Notes: generated by a model from the letters alone, not told the origin. A stretch of 64,000 bases of DNA from Kitasatospora sp. MAA19 (GCF_029894125.1 NZ_JARXYZ010000012.1:1-64000); one strand, 5' to 3'. Counted from the first letter of the stretch, positions 33,733 to 42,016 are shown. Numbers and translations: made by a program.

Positions 33733-34835
33733 CCACGACCGTCGAGGACCAGCGCTGGAACGTGCTGGACCCGTCAACCGATCCGACCGACCCCGACGCA
33801 TACCTGCGGACCGCGGTCCGCTGGCACTTCGGTGCGGAGACCGGGTCCCCGTTCTGGCTGCGGCGCATGGGGCAGCTGGACTTCGATCCGCTGACGGAGG
33901 TGCGGACCTACGACGACCTGCAGCGCTTCCCGAACGTGGTGGACGAGCTGCGCAGCGTGCCGGTCGAGGACCTGATACCGCGCGGCTACGGCCCCAACCC
34001 GCCCGCCCCACGGGTCTTCGAGAGCGGCGGGACGACCGGCGCGCCGAAGCGGGCGATCTTCATGCCGGACTGGATCGCCGACTCCGTGGACCGGATGCTG
34101 AAGGGGCCCCAGTTCGCGGACCGGGAGCCGTCCAACATTCTGGTGCTCACACCGACTGGACCGCACAAGATCGGCTGCATGTACGACTACATCGCCGAAC
34201 GCCAGAACACGATCAAGTTCTGCATCGACATGGATCCTCGGTGGGTCAAGAAGGTCATCGCGAGCAAGCAGGCGGACCAGGCCGAGGCGTACGTCGAGCA
34301 CATCCTCGACCAGGCGGAGCACATCCTGGCCACCCAGCGGGTCGGGCTCCTGGTGGTCACCCCGCCGGTGCTGCGCGCGTGCGCGCGCCGGCCGCGGCTG
34401 GTCGAGCTCATCAACGCCAAGGTGGAACTGATCTTCTGGGGCGGCGCCCACATGACCGTCGACGAGCGGTTCGTCCTGCGCCACGAGCACTTCCCGAACG
34501 TACGCATGATCAGCCGGTACGGCAGTCTGATGATCCTGGAGAGCGCCACCGAGCGCCCGGGGCTCAGCCCGGACGAGGACATCGTGTACGACCCGCGGAG
34601 CCCCGTGGTGACCTTCCGGGTCGTCAACCCCGGTACGGGCCAACCGGTGGGGTACGGCGAACGCGGGCAGATCGTGATGAACCACGTCAGCAAGGGCATG
34701 TTCCTGCCCAACAACCTCGAACGCGACACGGTGATCCGAGTGCCGGGACGGACCGGACAGATCGGCGATTCGGTGTCCTCCCCGGCTCCGGTCGACACCT
34801 TCGCCGGCGAGCAGGTCATCGAGGGTGTCTACTGA
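33729..34835 (+). CDS. short adenylate-forming enzyme (PaaK/LuxE-like, AMP-binding)
   Basis: A 368-residue protein with the ATP-binding loop FESGGTTGAPKRAIFMP (about residues 97-113), a LVVTPPVLRA segment, and FWGGAHMTVDERF. This places it near phenylacetate-CoA ligase/LuxE-type adenylate-forming enzymes. It is shorter than PaaK (about 430) and ends around YGERGQIVMN...GEQVIEGVY. The mobile C-terminal subdomain that drives thioester formation therefore seems missing or minimal. It may only adenylate, or hand the acyl group directly to a protein. It is translationally coupled to the CoA transferase, so both likely act on the same acid. Confidence 0.8.
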   Translation: MTTTVEDQRWNVLDPSTDPTDPDAYLRTAVRWHFGAETGSPFWLRRMGQLDFDPLTEVRTYDDLQRFPNVVDELRSVPVEDLIPRGYGPNPPAPRVFESGGTTGAPKRAIFMPDWIADSVDRMLKGPQFADREPSNILVLTPTGPHKIGCMYDYIAERQNTIKFCIDMDPRWVKKVIASKQADQAEAYVEHILDQAEHILATQRVGLLVVTPPVLRACARRPRLVELINAKVELIFWGGAHMTVDERFVLRHEHFPNVRMISRYGSLMILESATERPGLSPDEDIVYDPRSPVVTFRVVNPGTGQPVGYGERGQIVMNHVSKGMFLPNNLERDTVIRVPGRTGQIGDSVSSPAPVDTFAGEQVIEGVY

Positions 34836-34899
34836 CCCCTCCCGTGCGCACCGGTCCGGGCGGCCCGACGGCCGATCCGGGGTACCGGACGATACGGCG

Positions 34900-34937
34900 A
34901 GGTCCGCCGCTGCCCGGGCTCGGGCGGTGGCGGACCT
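34900..34937. terminator. hairpin between adenylation and hydrolase genes
   Basis: Near-perfect arms (AGGTCCGCC-gc-TGCCCG against CGGGCG-gt-GGCGGACCT), followed by ttgg. It supports starting the hydrolase at 34957 rather than further upstream. It may act as a partial terminator or mRNA-stabilising stem. Confidence 0.6.
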
Positions 34938-34956
34938 TTGGGGTACCGTCGACGAC

Positions 34957-35718
34957 ATGGCCGATCTTCCGGTGCGTCACTTCCCCGGCCGGGACGGAAC
35001 CAGGCTCGCGTACCGGGAGTCGGGCACCGGGCGGCCCTTCGTGCTGCTGCACGGCTTCTTCTCGTCCGGGACCCAGAACTGGGTGCGGTCCGGGTTCTCC
35101 GCAGCCCTCGCCGAACGTGGTCACCGGCTGATCATGCCGGACCTGCGGGCCCACGGCGACAGCGCCGCACCCCGCGACGCCGCCCGCTACCCACCTGACG
35201 TGCTGACCGACGACGCCTTCGCGTTGATCGAGCACCTGGAACTCACCGACTACGACCTCGGCGGCTACTCCCTGGGCGCCCGCACCGTCGTCCGGATGCT
35301 GGTGCGGGGTGCGGTGCCGGGCCGGGCGGTCATCGCCGGGCAGGGGCTGCGCGAGGTCACCGGTCACGGCGGCACGGTGGCCCGGTACCTGCGGCACGTC
35401 TTCGGCCATCTCGGCACGTTCGAACCCGGCTCGGCCGAATGGAAGGCCGAGCAGTGGCTGATCTCGACCGGTGGCGATCCCCGGGCGCTGCTGCACGTCC
35501 TGGACTCGGTCGTCGACACCAGCGCCGGCACCCTGACCGGGATCAGGGTGCCGGCGCTCGTGGTGGTGGGTGCCGACGACGATCGTGACGGCTCCGCGGA
35601 CGCCCTGGCCAGGGCCCTGCCCGACGGAACGCACGCGGTGGTGCCCGGGAACCACACAACCGCGATCACCGCGCCGGAGCTGGCGGAGACGGTCGCGGGC
35701 TTCCTCGCGGATCAGTAG
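34957..35718 (+). CDS. alpha/beta hydrolase
   Basis: A 253-residue hydrolase (MADLPVRHFPGRDGTRLAYRE): oxyanion region LLHGFFSSG, nucleophile motif GGYSLGART (Ser), Asp in GADDDRDG, and catalytic His in PGNHTTAI. The frame is open from GTG 34825, overlapping the previous gene. The first 44 codons there look non-coding and contain a hairpin, so ATG 34957 is preferred. Its 3' end overlaps the convergent SnoaL-like gene by 7 nt. Possible roles are ester or lactone hydrolysis or a cyclisation assist. Confidence 0.83.
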   Translation: MADLPVRHFPGRDGTRLAYRESGTGRPFVLLHGFFSSGTQNWVRSGFSAALAERGHRLIMPDLRAHGDSAAPRDAARYPPDVLTDDAFALIEHLELTDYDLGGYSLGARTVVRMLVRGAVPGRAVIAGQGLREVTGHGGTVARYLRHVFGHLGTFEPGSAEWKAEQWLISTGGDPRALLHVLDSVVDTSAGTLTGIRVPALVVVGADDDRDGSADALARALPDGTHAVVPGNHTTAITAPELAETVAGFLADQ

Positions 35719-36170
35719 CGACGCTCTCCGTTGCCGTCGACCGGCGACCACCACTGGGTGTAGTTCGTCCCGCCGTCGCCGAAGATGCCGCCGTACCCCT
35801 CGACCACCTTGCCGTTCTCCCACTTGAGCATCTGCACGCCGGAGATGTCGAGCACGTCGAACGGGGAGGTGCTGCCCTCCGGAGCGCCCTCGCGCACGGC
35901 GTGGATCTTGTTGGCGTCGACCGAGTAGCCGTCCTCGTCGTTGATGAGCAACGTGACGGGCTGCATGGTCCATGAACCGCCGGACGCCTTGAGCATGTCC
36001 TGCACGTAGGACAGGAAGTCGTCAAGCCCCACTCGCCAGCCGGATCCGGCGTGGCTGCCCGGTGCGAAGAAACGCAGGTCCTCGGACCAGTACAGTGCGG
36101 TCTTTTCCCGGTCGCCGCACGTCACCGCCTCGTACGCGGCAGCGACCAGTTCCGGAGTAATCTCAGCCAT
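35712..36170 (-). CDS. SnoaL/NTF2-like small protein
   Basis: A 152-residue protein with the NTF2-like fold pattern: MAEITPELVAAAYEAVTCGDREKTALYWSEDLRF, then strands ending DISGVQMLKWENGKVVEGYGG. This superfamily includes polyketide cyclases and epoxide hydrolases that shape macrocyclic ethers, so ring or ether formation in the polyketide is conceivable. The catalytic residues of SnoaL or limonene-epoxide hydrolase are not evident by eye. It is transcribed leftward alone from region F and ends 7 nt inside the convergent hydrolase gene. Confidence 0.78.
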   Translation of the reverse strand: MAEITPELVAAAYEAVTCGDREKTALYWSEDLRFFAPGSHAGSGWRVGLDDFLSYVQDMLKASGGSWTMQPVTLLINDEDGYSVDANKIHAVREGAPEGSTSPFDVLDISGVQMLKWENGKVVEGYGGIFGDGGTNYTQWWSPVDGNGERRY

Positions 36171-36315
36171 GTATCCTCCGCTTGCGCATAGCAGACTTCA
36201 CGATTTTCGTCGTTGTGTGATCCGGTCGCACCGTCGAAATCGATTCGCGCGGCGCTGTCGACCGGCAGCCACGTGTAGAGATGCCGCCCATCGGGAGCGG
36301 ATTCTATCGGACCCA

Positions 36316-36419
36316 TTTCTATGCAGAATCCGCCAGCGGCGAAAGCTGCACCTTCGTACAGGTGAATAGGTGGCGTGTACGAAGGTGCAGTTCCCCGGTC
36401 GACTTCCGAATGGTAGAAG
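36316..36419. promoter_or_regulatory. promoter region F with two cluster palindromes
   Basis: Sites at 36346-36361 (CTGCACCTTCGTACAG) and 36375-36390 (GTGTACGAAGGTGCAG), centres 29 bp apart. Leftward: TTTCGC (36344-36339), 17 bp, TAGAAA (36321-36316) toward the SnoaL-like gene. Rightward: TTCCCC (36391-36396), 17 bp, TAGAAG (36414-36419), but no clear gene follows in that direction. The next gene is the regulator on the opposite strand. Confidence 0.7.
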
Positions 36420-36589
36420 GAGTGCGGGGAGTTTTCGGTGAACTTGCTGCGGTCAGGGGTGGGTCGGAATGTCTTCATGCCCGGGCGGACCGGTGCAGTA
36501 GCCCGTCCTGCGGCGACCCCTGCGCTTTCGGCCGTGAGGCGTTGCCGGTCCCGGGCTCGGGGATCACCGGCCGAGCGCCGGCGCCACGA

Positions 36590-37237
36590 TCACCTGGAGC
36601 GGAGGGCGCCCACGGGAACGGGGTCCATGGTGTTTTCTGCGCGCTCCCCGAATTCGGCCATGCTCCTCACCTGATGCGCATCGGAAGCCGTCGCACCCGG
36701 TGAGGCCTTCTGGTAGGCGTACGCGGCCAGCCCGGCCTGGAGCCGGGACTCCACGCCGATCTTGCTCATGATCCGGGCGACATGCGCCTTGACGGTCCGC
36801 TCGGTGATCCCCAACTTCGTCGCGATCGTCCGGTTCGAGGATCCCACGCCGAGCAGGAAGAACACTTCGATCTCTCGGGGTGTCAGCAGTACGGCCCTTT
36901 CCGTTTCCCTGTCCCAGGTGCGCGGTTTCACGGCTTGCCCGCGGGCCTCTTGCTGAACCTCGGATACCTGCCACACCGTGCAGGACAGCTCCTGCTGAAT
37001 AGTGGACGCCATCGGGTGCTTGGGTGCACCGCATATTTCGTCCATGCGCTCATCGATGGTCGCGGGTCGGACCGGAGACTGCTCCAGGGTATCGGCCAGG
37101 TTGCCGAACCCCCTGCTCCGGCGGACGACGTTCAGGAACTTGGCCAGGGCTTCCTTGTCTTCCCAGAGCTCTTGCACGGTGCTGATGATCAGCGACTTCA
37201 GGTAATCCGACTCGGACACTTTCCCGTCCGTGGCCAC
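36590..37237 (-). CDS. LuxR-family transcriptional regulator
   Basis: A 215-residue regulator with a C-terminal LuxR/NarL helix-turn-helix at about residues 118-178 (LTPREIEVFFLLGVG, TIATKLGITERTVKAHV, KIGVESRLQAGL). The 117-residue N-terminal region has no recognised receiver, PAS or ATPase motif. It is therefore neither a classical response regulator nor a large LAL protein. GTG 37237 is chosen because AGGAGGGGG lies 6 nt upstream; an in-frame ATG at 37273 overlaps that site. Lying at the cluster edge, it is the only in-window candidate to read the recurring palindrome, whose 16-bp symmetric shape suits a LuxR-type dimer. Confidence 0.9.
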   Translation of the reverse strand: MATDGKVSESDYLKSLIISTVQELWEDKEALAKFLNVVRRSRGFGNLADTLEQSPVRPATIDERMDEICGAPKHPMASTIQQELSCTVWQVSEVQQEARGQAVKPRTWDRETERAVLLTPREIEVFFLLGVGSSNRTIATKLGITERTVKAHVARIMSKIGVESRLQAGLAAYAYQKASPGATASDAHQVRSMAEFGERAENTMDPVPVGALRSR

Positions 37238-37894
37238 ATCTGTCCCCCTCCTGGCGATCGGAAGGTCAGCCAATCAACCGACGGCCGTGACCCGCAAGAC
37301 CCATGGTCGGGCCACGTCAGTGATCCACAGGGCCAGATTTGCCGTCATATGACATGACAAACCCTCAATGCCTGCTCGGACGGCAGTGACGGGTCGCACA
37401 GCCCTCCGGAGCCGGGATGGCCGAAAACCTGTCCAGGCAACCAGTGTGATGGGGGCTTGATCTGGGAACCGCACTGATCGACTTTCCGGACAGCGGGAGA
37501 AGTGCGGTTCGGGCGCTCCGAACGGTCTTCGGAGGGAAGGTCGGGAACGCACGTCCCCCGAGGCGGAAGCGGTCCCACCGCTTCCGCCTCGGGGACGTGG
37601 CGGTCCGGTACGGATCCCTTGACCGGTCGAAGTGAACCGTGTCGGCGTCGGCCACGTTCCGGTGCGTGCAGCCGAGGGCGGATGCGGCCGATGTGTTTCG
37701 GCCGATCTCGTCCGACCTGCCGGTTTCGGCCCCGGGCCACCCGTTGCACCGCCTGGATCGCCTCGTCGGAACACCCGCTCGTTCGCCGGGTGTTGACCCG
37801 GGATCAGCACTGCCCCCGACCGATCTGGCTCGCCGTCAGAAGCTTCGATGGGGCTAAGCTGAGGCCTTCAGCCACGCCCGGAGGTGCCTCAGTC
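37238..37894. other. 657-bp spacer between regulator and dnaE, with strong hairpin
   Basis: No convincing gene. It contains a palindrome GTCATATGAC (37344-37353) upstream of the regulator. A very strong hairpin lies at 37551-37598, with about 22-bp arms around a CCC loop (one bulged base), preceded by a small stem GTTCGG/CCGAAC (37507-37523). The hairpin lies about 300 bp upstream of dnaE, between divergent genes, where a terminator is not expected. Confidence 0.6.
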
Positions 37895-40800
37895 GTGTCG
37901 GATTCGTTCGTCCATCTGCACAATCACACCGAGTACTCGATGCTTGACGGTGCGCAGCAGATGAAGCCGATGTTCGAGGAGGTGGCCCGTCAGGGGATGC
38001 CGGCCATCGCCATGAGTGACCACGGCAACATGTTCGGTGCCTACGAATTCCAGTCAGTTGCCAAGGGGTTCGACGGAGTCAAGCCGATCATCGGCATCGA
38101 GGCGTACGTTGCTCCGTCCTCGCGGGGGATCCGGAAGCAGGAGTTCTGGGGGCCCGGCGGCCAGCGGGCGATGGGTGAGAACGGGGAGGGTTCGAAGGAC
38201 GTCTCCGGCGGTGGCCGGTTCACCCACATGACGATGTGGGCGGAGAACGTCCAGGGCCTTCGCAACCTCTTCTATCTCTCCACCGAGGCGTCCTACACGG
38301 GCCAGTTCCCGTCCGGCAAGCCGCGCATGGACATGGAACTGATCAGTGGCCATGCGCAGGGGATCATCGCCACCACCGGCTGTCCGTCGGGAGCCATCCA
38401 GACCCGTCTGCGCCTGGGTCAGTACGACGAAGCCCGCGCGACCGCCGGCGCGTACCAGGAAATCTTCGGCCGGGAGAACTACTTCCTCGAATTGATGGAC
38501 CACGGCCTCTCCATCGAGCGCGAAGTGCGGGACGGACTGCTCCGGCTCGCCAAGGAACTGAGCATTCCGCTGCTCGCGACCAATGACGCCCACTACGTCC
38601 GTCCGACCGATGCGGAGGCCCACGACAACCTTCTGTGCATCGGCGTCGGCAAGAACAAGGACGACCCCAACCGATTCAAGTTCCAAGGCACCGGGTACTA
38701 CCTGAAGACGGCGGCCGAGATGCGCGAGCTCTTCTCGGAATTGCCGGAGGCGTGCGACAACACCCTGCTGATCGCCGAGCGAATCGGCTCGTATGACGAC
38801 GTTTTCGACTACGTCGACGAGATGCCGCACTTTCCTGACGTCACCGAGGGCATGACGCAGGAGGCCTTTCTGCGCAAGGAGGTCCTCAAGGGGCTCGCCA
38901 TGCGCTACGGCGACCCGATCCCCGATCACGCCATGGAACGGTTCGAGACCGAGATGGCCGTCATCGGTCCGATGGGCTTCTCCTCGTACTTCCTCGTCGT
39001 CGCGGACATCTGCCGGCACGCACGCGACAACGGCATCCCGGTCGGGCCGGGCCGAGGATCGGCGACCGGCTCCATCGTCGCCTACGCCACGCGGATCACC
39101 GAACTGTGCCCCTTGGAGCACGGGTTGCTGTTCGAACGGTTCCTCAACCCGGAGCGCATCAACCCGCCGGACGTCGACCTCGACTTCGACGACCGCCAGC
39201 GTGACCAGATGGTCCGCTACGTCACCGAGAAGTACGGCGACCCGTACACCGCCATGGTCAACACATTCGGCAAGATCAAGGCGAAGAACGCGATTAAGGA
39301 CTCCTCGCGCATCCTCGGCTACCCGTTCTCCCACGGTGAGCGGATCGTGAAGGCACTGCCGCCGGACCAGGGGGGGAAGACCATCCCCCTGTCGGGCATC
39401 TGGGACTCCTCCCACCCCCGGTACGGCGAAGCCGGCGAGGTCCGGGCGCTGTACGAGAACGACTCCGATGTGAAGAGGGTCATGGACACCGCCAAGGGTG
39501 TCGAAGGCCTGATGCGCGGCACCGGTGTGCACGCGGCTGCGGTGATCCTCTCCAAGACCCGCCTGACAGATCGCATTCCCCTGCACATGCGCGCCTCGGA
39601 CGGCGTGAAGATCACGGGATTCGACTACCCCAGCTGCGAGTCCATGGGCTTGATCAAGATGGACTTCCTGGGACTGCGGAACCTGGGCGTCATCGATCAG
39701 GCGATCCAGAACATCCGGGAGAACCGCGGCATCAAACTGGCGACGGTCGATCCGATGGACGGCGACCCGGAGACGGTCGTCATCCCCCTGGACGACCCCA
39801 GGACGTACCAGCTTCTGTCGGACGGCAACACCTTCGGTGTGTTCCAGCTCGACGGCGGCGGCATGCGCGCCCTGCTGAAGCTGATGCAGCCCACCCGATT
39901 CGAGGACATCGCCGTAGCGCTCGCGCTCTACCGGCCCGGGCCGATGGCCGCCAACGCCCACACCAACTACGCGCTGCGGCAGAGTGGCAAGCAGGAGCCC
40001 GCACCGATCCACCCGGACCTGAAGGAAGCACTCGACCCGATCCTGGGATCCACCCACCACCTGCTGGTCTATCAAGAGCAGATCATGGCCATCGCCCGAC
40101 AGCTCGCCGGATACACGCTGGGCGGCGCCGACATGCTGCGCCGGGCCATGGGCAAGAAGAAGCCCGAGGTCCTGGCCGCCGAGTGGGACAAGTTCTCGGG
40201 CGGCATGCGCACGAACGGCTACGCGGAAGAGGCGATCAAAGCCGTCTGGGACGTCATGCTGCCGTTCTCCGGCTACGCGTTCAACAAGTCCCACACCGCA
40301 GGCTACGGTCTGGTCTCCGCCTGGACGGCCTACCTCAAGGCCAACTATCCGGCCGAGTACATGGCGGCGCTGCTGACATCGGTCGGGGACGACAAGGACA
40401 AGGCCGCCGTCTACCTGGCCGATGCCCGCGCGAACGGCGTCCGGGTCCTCCAGCCCGACGTCAACGAGTCGACGGCCGAGTTCACCGCCGTCGGCGACGA
40501 CGTGCGGTTCGGGATGCGGGCCGTGCGCAACGTCGGCGACGCGGTGATCGAGGCGGTCGTCGCCGGACGACGCTCCAAGGGCAAGTTCATCTCCTTCGCC
40601 GACATGCTGGACAAGTGCGAGCTGCCGGCCCTGAACAAGCGGGCCATCGAGTCGTTGATCAAGGCTGGTGCCTTCGACTCCCTTGGGCACTCCCGGCGCG
40701 GTCTGGTCGAGATCCACGAGGCCGCGATCGACGCCGTCGTGCCCGTCAAGAAGGCCGCCTCCTACGGACAGGACGACCTGTTCGCCGGGTTGGGGGGCAG

Positions 40801-41497
40801 TGACGACGAAGGCTCCGCGCCCGGGTTCGGTCTCGACTTCTCCGTGGAGGAGCAGGAGTGGCCCCGCTCCCAGCTCCTCGCGGTGGAACGGGAGATGCTG
40901 GGCCTCTACGTGTCGGCCCATCCCTTGGACGGCGCCGAGCACATCCTCTCCGGGGCCAGGGACACCACGGTCGCCGAACTCCTGGCATCAGGACGTACGA
41001 AGGGCGACGTTCAGCTGGCCGGCCTGATCACCGGCGTCCAGCGGAAGATGACCAAGCAGGGCAACAACTGGGCGATCGTCAACTTCGCGGACCGTGACGG
41101 GTCCATCGAAGTGCTGTTCTTCCCGGCGGTCTACCAACTCGTCTCTCATGTGCTGACCGAGGACACCGTCATTTCGGTGAAGGGCAAGATCGAGGACCGT
41201 GACGGCACCCTGAACATCTTCGGCAGGGAGCTGTCGGTGCTGGACGTCTCCAGCGCCGAGCACGGTGGCAAGCCTCCGGTGCGCCTGGCTCTGCCCTTCC
41301 ACCGGGTGTCCGAACAGGCCGTCGCGGATCTGAAGCGCATCCTGCACGCGCACCCCGGCGACAGTCCCGTGCACCTCAGCGTGCGCGGCCCGCAGAAGAC
41401 GACCGTCTACGCCCTGGCGGCACAGGTCGACGCCTCCTCGCTGGCATCCGACATCAAGGGCACCTTCGGACCGGATGCCTGGAGCGGTGTGGCGTGA
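37895..41497 (+). CDS. dnaE: DNA polymerase III alpha subunit (DnaE), second-copy type
   Basis: A 1200-residue replicative polymerase subunit starting at GTG 37895 with GGAGG upstream. The PHP domain is at the N-terminus (FVHLHNHTEYSMLDGA, His7/9/11). The polymerase active site has Asp426, Asp428 and Asp430 in PPDVDLDFDD and Asp590 in GLIKMDFLGLRN. The helix-hairpin-helix and OB regions follow (ALNKRAIESLIKAGAFDSLGH, GVQRKMTKQGNNWAIV). All catalytic residues appear intact. Compared from memory with the housekeeping DnaE1 of streptomycetes it is full length but clearly diverged. It therefore looks like an additional copy and not the only chromosomal gene. Beside a macrolide-type cluster it is a candidate drug-resistant target duplicate, as reported for the DnaE inhibitor nargenicin. 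It overlaps the next gene by 4 nt. Confidence 0.93.
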   Translation: MSDSFVHLHNHTEYSMLDGAQQMKPMFEEVARQGMPAIAMSDHGNMFGAYEFQSVAKGFDGVKPIIGIEAYVAPSSRGIRKQEFWGPGGQRAMGENGEGSKDVSGGGRFTHMTMWAENVQGLRNLFYLSTEASYTGQFPSGKPRMDMELISGHAQGIIATTGCPSGAIQTRLRLGQYDEARATAGAYQEIFGRENYFLELMDHGLSIEREVRDGLLRLAKELSIPLLATNDAHYVRPTDAEAHDNLLCIGVGKNKDDPNRFKFQGTGYYLKTAAEMRELFSELPEACDNTLLIAERIGSYDDVFDYVDEMPHFPDVTEGMTQEAFLRKEVLKGLAMRYGDPIPDHAMERFETEMAVIGPMGFSSYFLVVADICRHARDNGIPVGPGRGSATGSIVAYATRITELCPLEHGLLFERFLNPERINPPDVDLDFDDRQRDQMVRYVTEKYGDPYTAMVNTFGKIKAKNAIKDSSRILGYPFSHGERIVKALPPDQGGKTIPLSGIWDSSHPRYGEAGEVRALYENDSDVKRVMDTAKGVEGLMRGTGVHAAAVILSKTRLTDRIPLHMRASDGVKITGFDYPSCESMGLIKMDFLGLRNLGVIDQAIQNIRENRGIKLATVDPMDGDPETVVIPLDDPRTYQLLSDGNTFGVFQLDGGGMRALLKLMQPTRFEDIAVALALYRPGPMAANAHTNYALRQSGKQEPAPIHPDLKEALDPILGSTHHLLVYQEQIMAIARQLAGYTLGGADMLRRAMGKKKPEVLAAEWDKFSGGMRTNGYAEEAIKAVWDVMLPFSGYAFNKSHTAGYGLVSAWTAYLKANYPAEYMAALLTSVGDDKDKAAVYLADARANGVRVLQPDVNESTAEFTAVGDDVRFGMRAVRNVGDAVIEAVVAGRRSKGKFISFADMLDKCELPALNKRAIESLIKAGAFDSLGHSRRGLVEIHEAAIDAVVPVKKAASYGQDDLFAGLGGSDDEGSAPGFGLDFSVEEQEWPRSQLLAVEREMLGLYVSAHPLDGAEHILSGARDTTVAELLASGRTKGDVQLAGLITGVQRKMTKQGNNWAIVNFADRDGSIEVLFFPAVYQLVSHVLTEDTVISVKGKIEDRDGTLNIFGRELSVLDVSSAEHGGKPPVRLALPFHRVSEQAVADLKRILHAHPGDSPVHLSVRGPQKTTVYALAAQVDASSLASDIKGTFGPDAWSGVA

Positions 41498-41877
41498 CGG
41501 AGGAGGCCCCGACGACTGTCGCTTTCGAACTCGTCAGTGACGATGAGTTATGCATCGCCATCGCCGATGTGCCGGCATGTCCGGCGTGCGGCACTTCAGG
41601 GCTGCTGCTGGTCCGCTATCAGCACTCCTGGAAGAACCAGAGCGGTGACGACGTGGTCGGAATCCGCGAGACCTTGCTCTGTCCTCAGTGCGCTGCCGGC
41701 AACAGGGCCGCAGCCGAGTTGATCGCGTTCTTCGCCGTGGAGGAAAGGGCGAGTCCCGAGAACGTCGATGTCTTCGGCGAAATGGTCGCCGCGTGGGTTG
41801 AGTCGCTGCGCCGGGCACACGTTGACGAAGAGCTCCTTACCGCTGAGTACGACCGGTGGCTGCGAGGGGTCCTCTGA
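41494..41877 (+). CDS. small Cys-rich protein, DUF6300-like, coupled to dnaE
   Basis: A 127-residue protein with two Cys pairs, CPACGTSG (about 29-36) and CPQCAAG (about 63-69), looking like a zinc ribbon, then an acidic helical C-terminus. It resembles the uncharacterised DUF6300 proteins of actinomycetes. Start GTG 41494 overlaps the dnaE stop (GTGA), so translation is coupled and a partner role with this DnaE is suggested. A rare TTA leucine codon lies at 41548-41550 (residue 19), so expression would depend on the bldA tRNA. Function unknown. Confidence 0.8.
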   Translation: MTEEAPTTVAFELVSDDELCIAIADVPACPACGTSGLLLVRYQHSWKNQSGDDVVGIRETLLCPQCAAGNRAAAELIAFFAVEERASPENVDVFGEMVAAWVESLRRAHVDEELLTAEYDRWLRGVL

Positions 41878-42016
41878 TCGTCTTGGGACCGGACCGACCG
41901 GCCAATGGATCATTTGAGGCGGCGGTGGTGGGGCGCGTCGATGCCGACGACCAGGACGCGGGGTGTGGCCATGTGCTCCGGTCCTTCGTGCGGAGGGTGA
42001 ACGAAGGGGGCGGGGG

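Noticed and set aside
34825..34956. Upstream start for the alpha/beta hydrolase overlapping the adenylation gene
   Set aside because: The extra 44 codons look non-coding and include a terminator-like hairpin.
36438..36674. Possible small rightward gene after promoter F
   Set aside because: GTG start without good spacing to GGGGAG, Arg/Ser-rich low-complexity translation, and overlap with the regulator's 3' end. Kept only as a remark on an orphan promoter.
38054..40942. Long minus-strand open frame (962 codons) opposite dnaE
   Set aside because: The plus strand encodes an unmistakable DnaE with all catalytic motifs. The antisense product has no recognisable fold.
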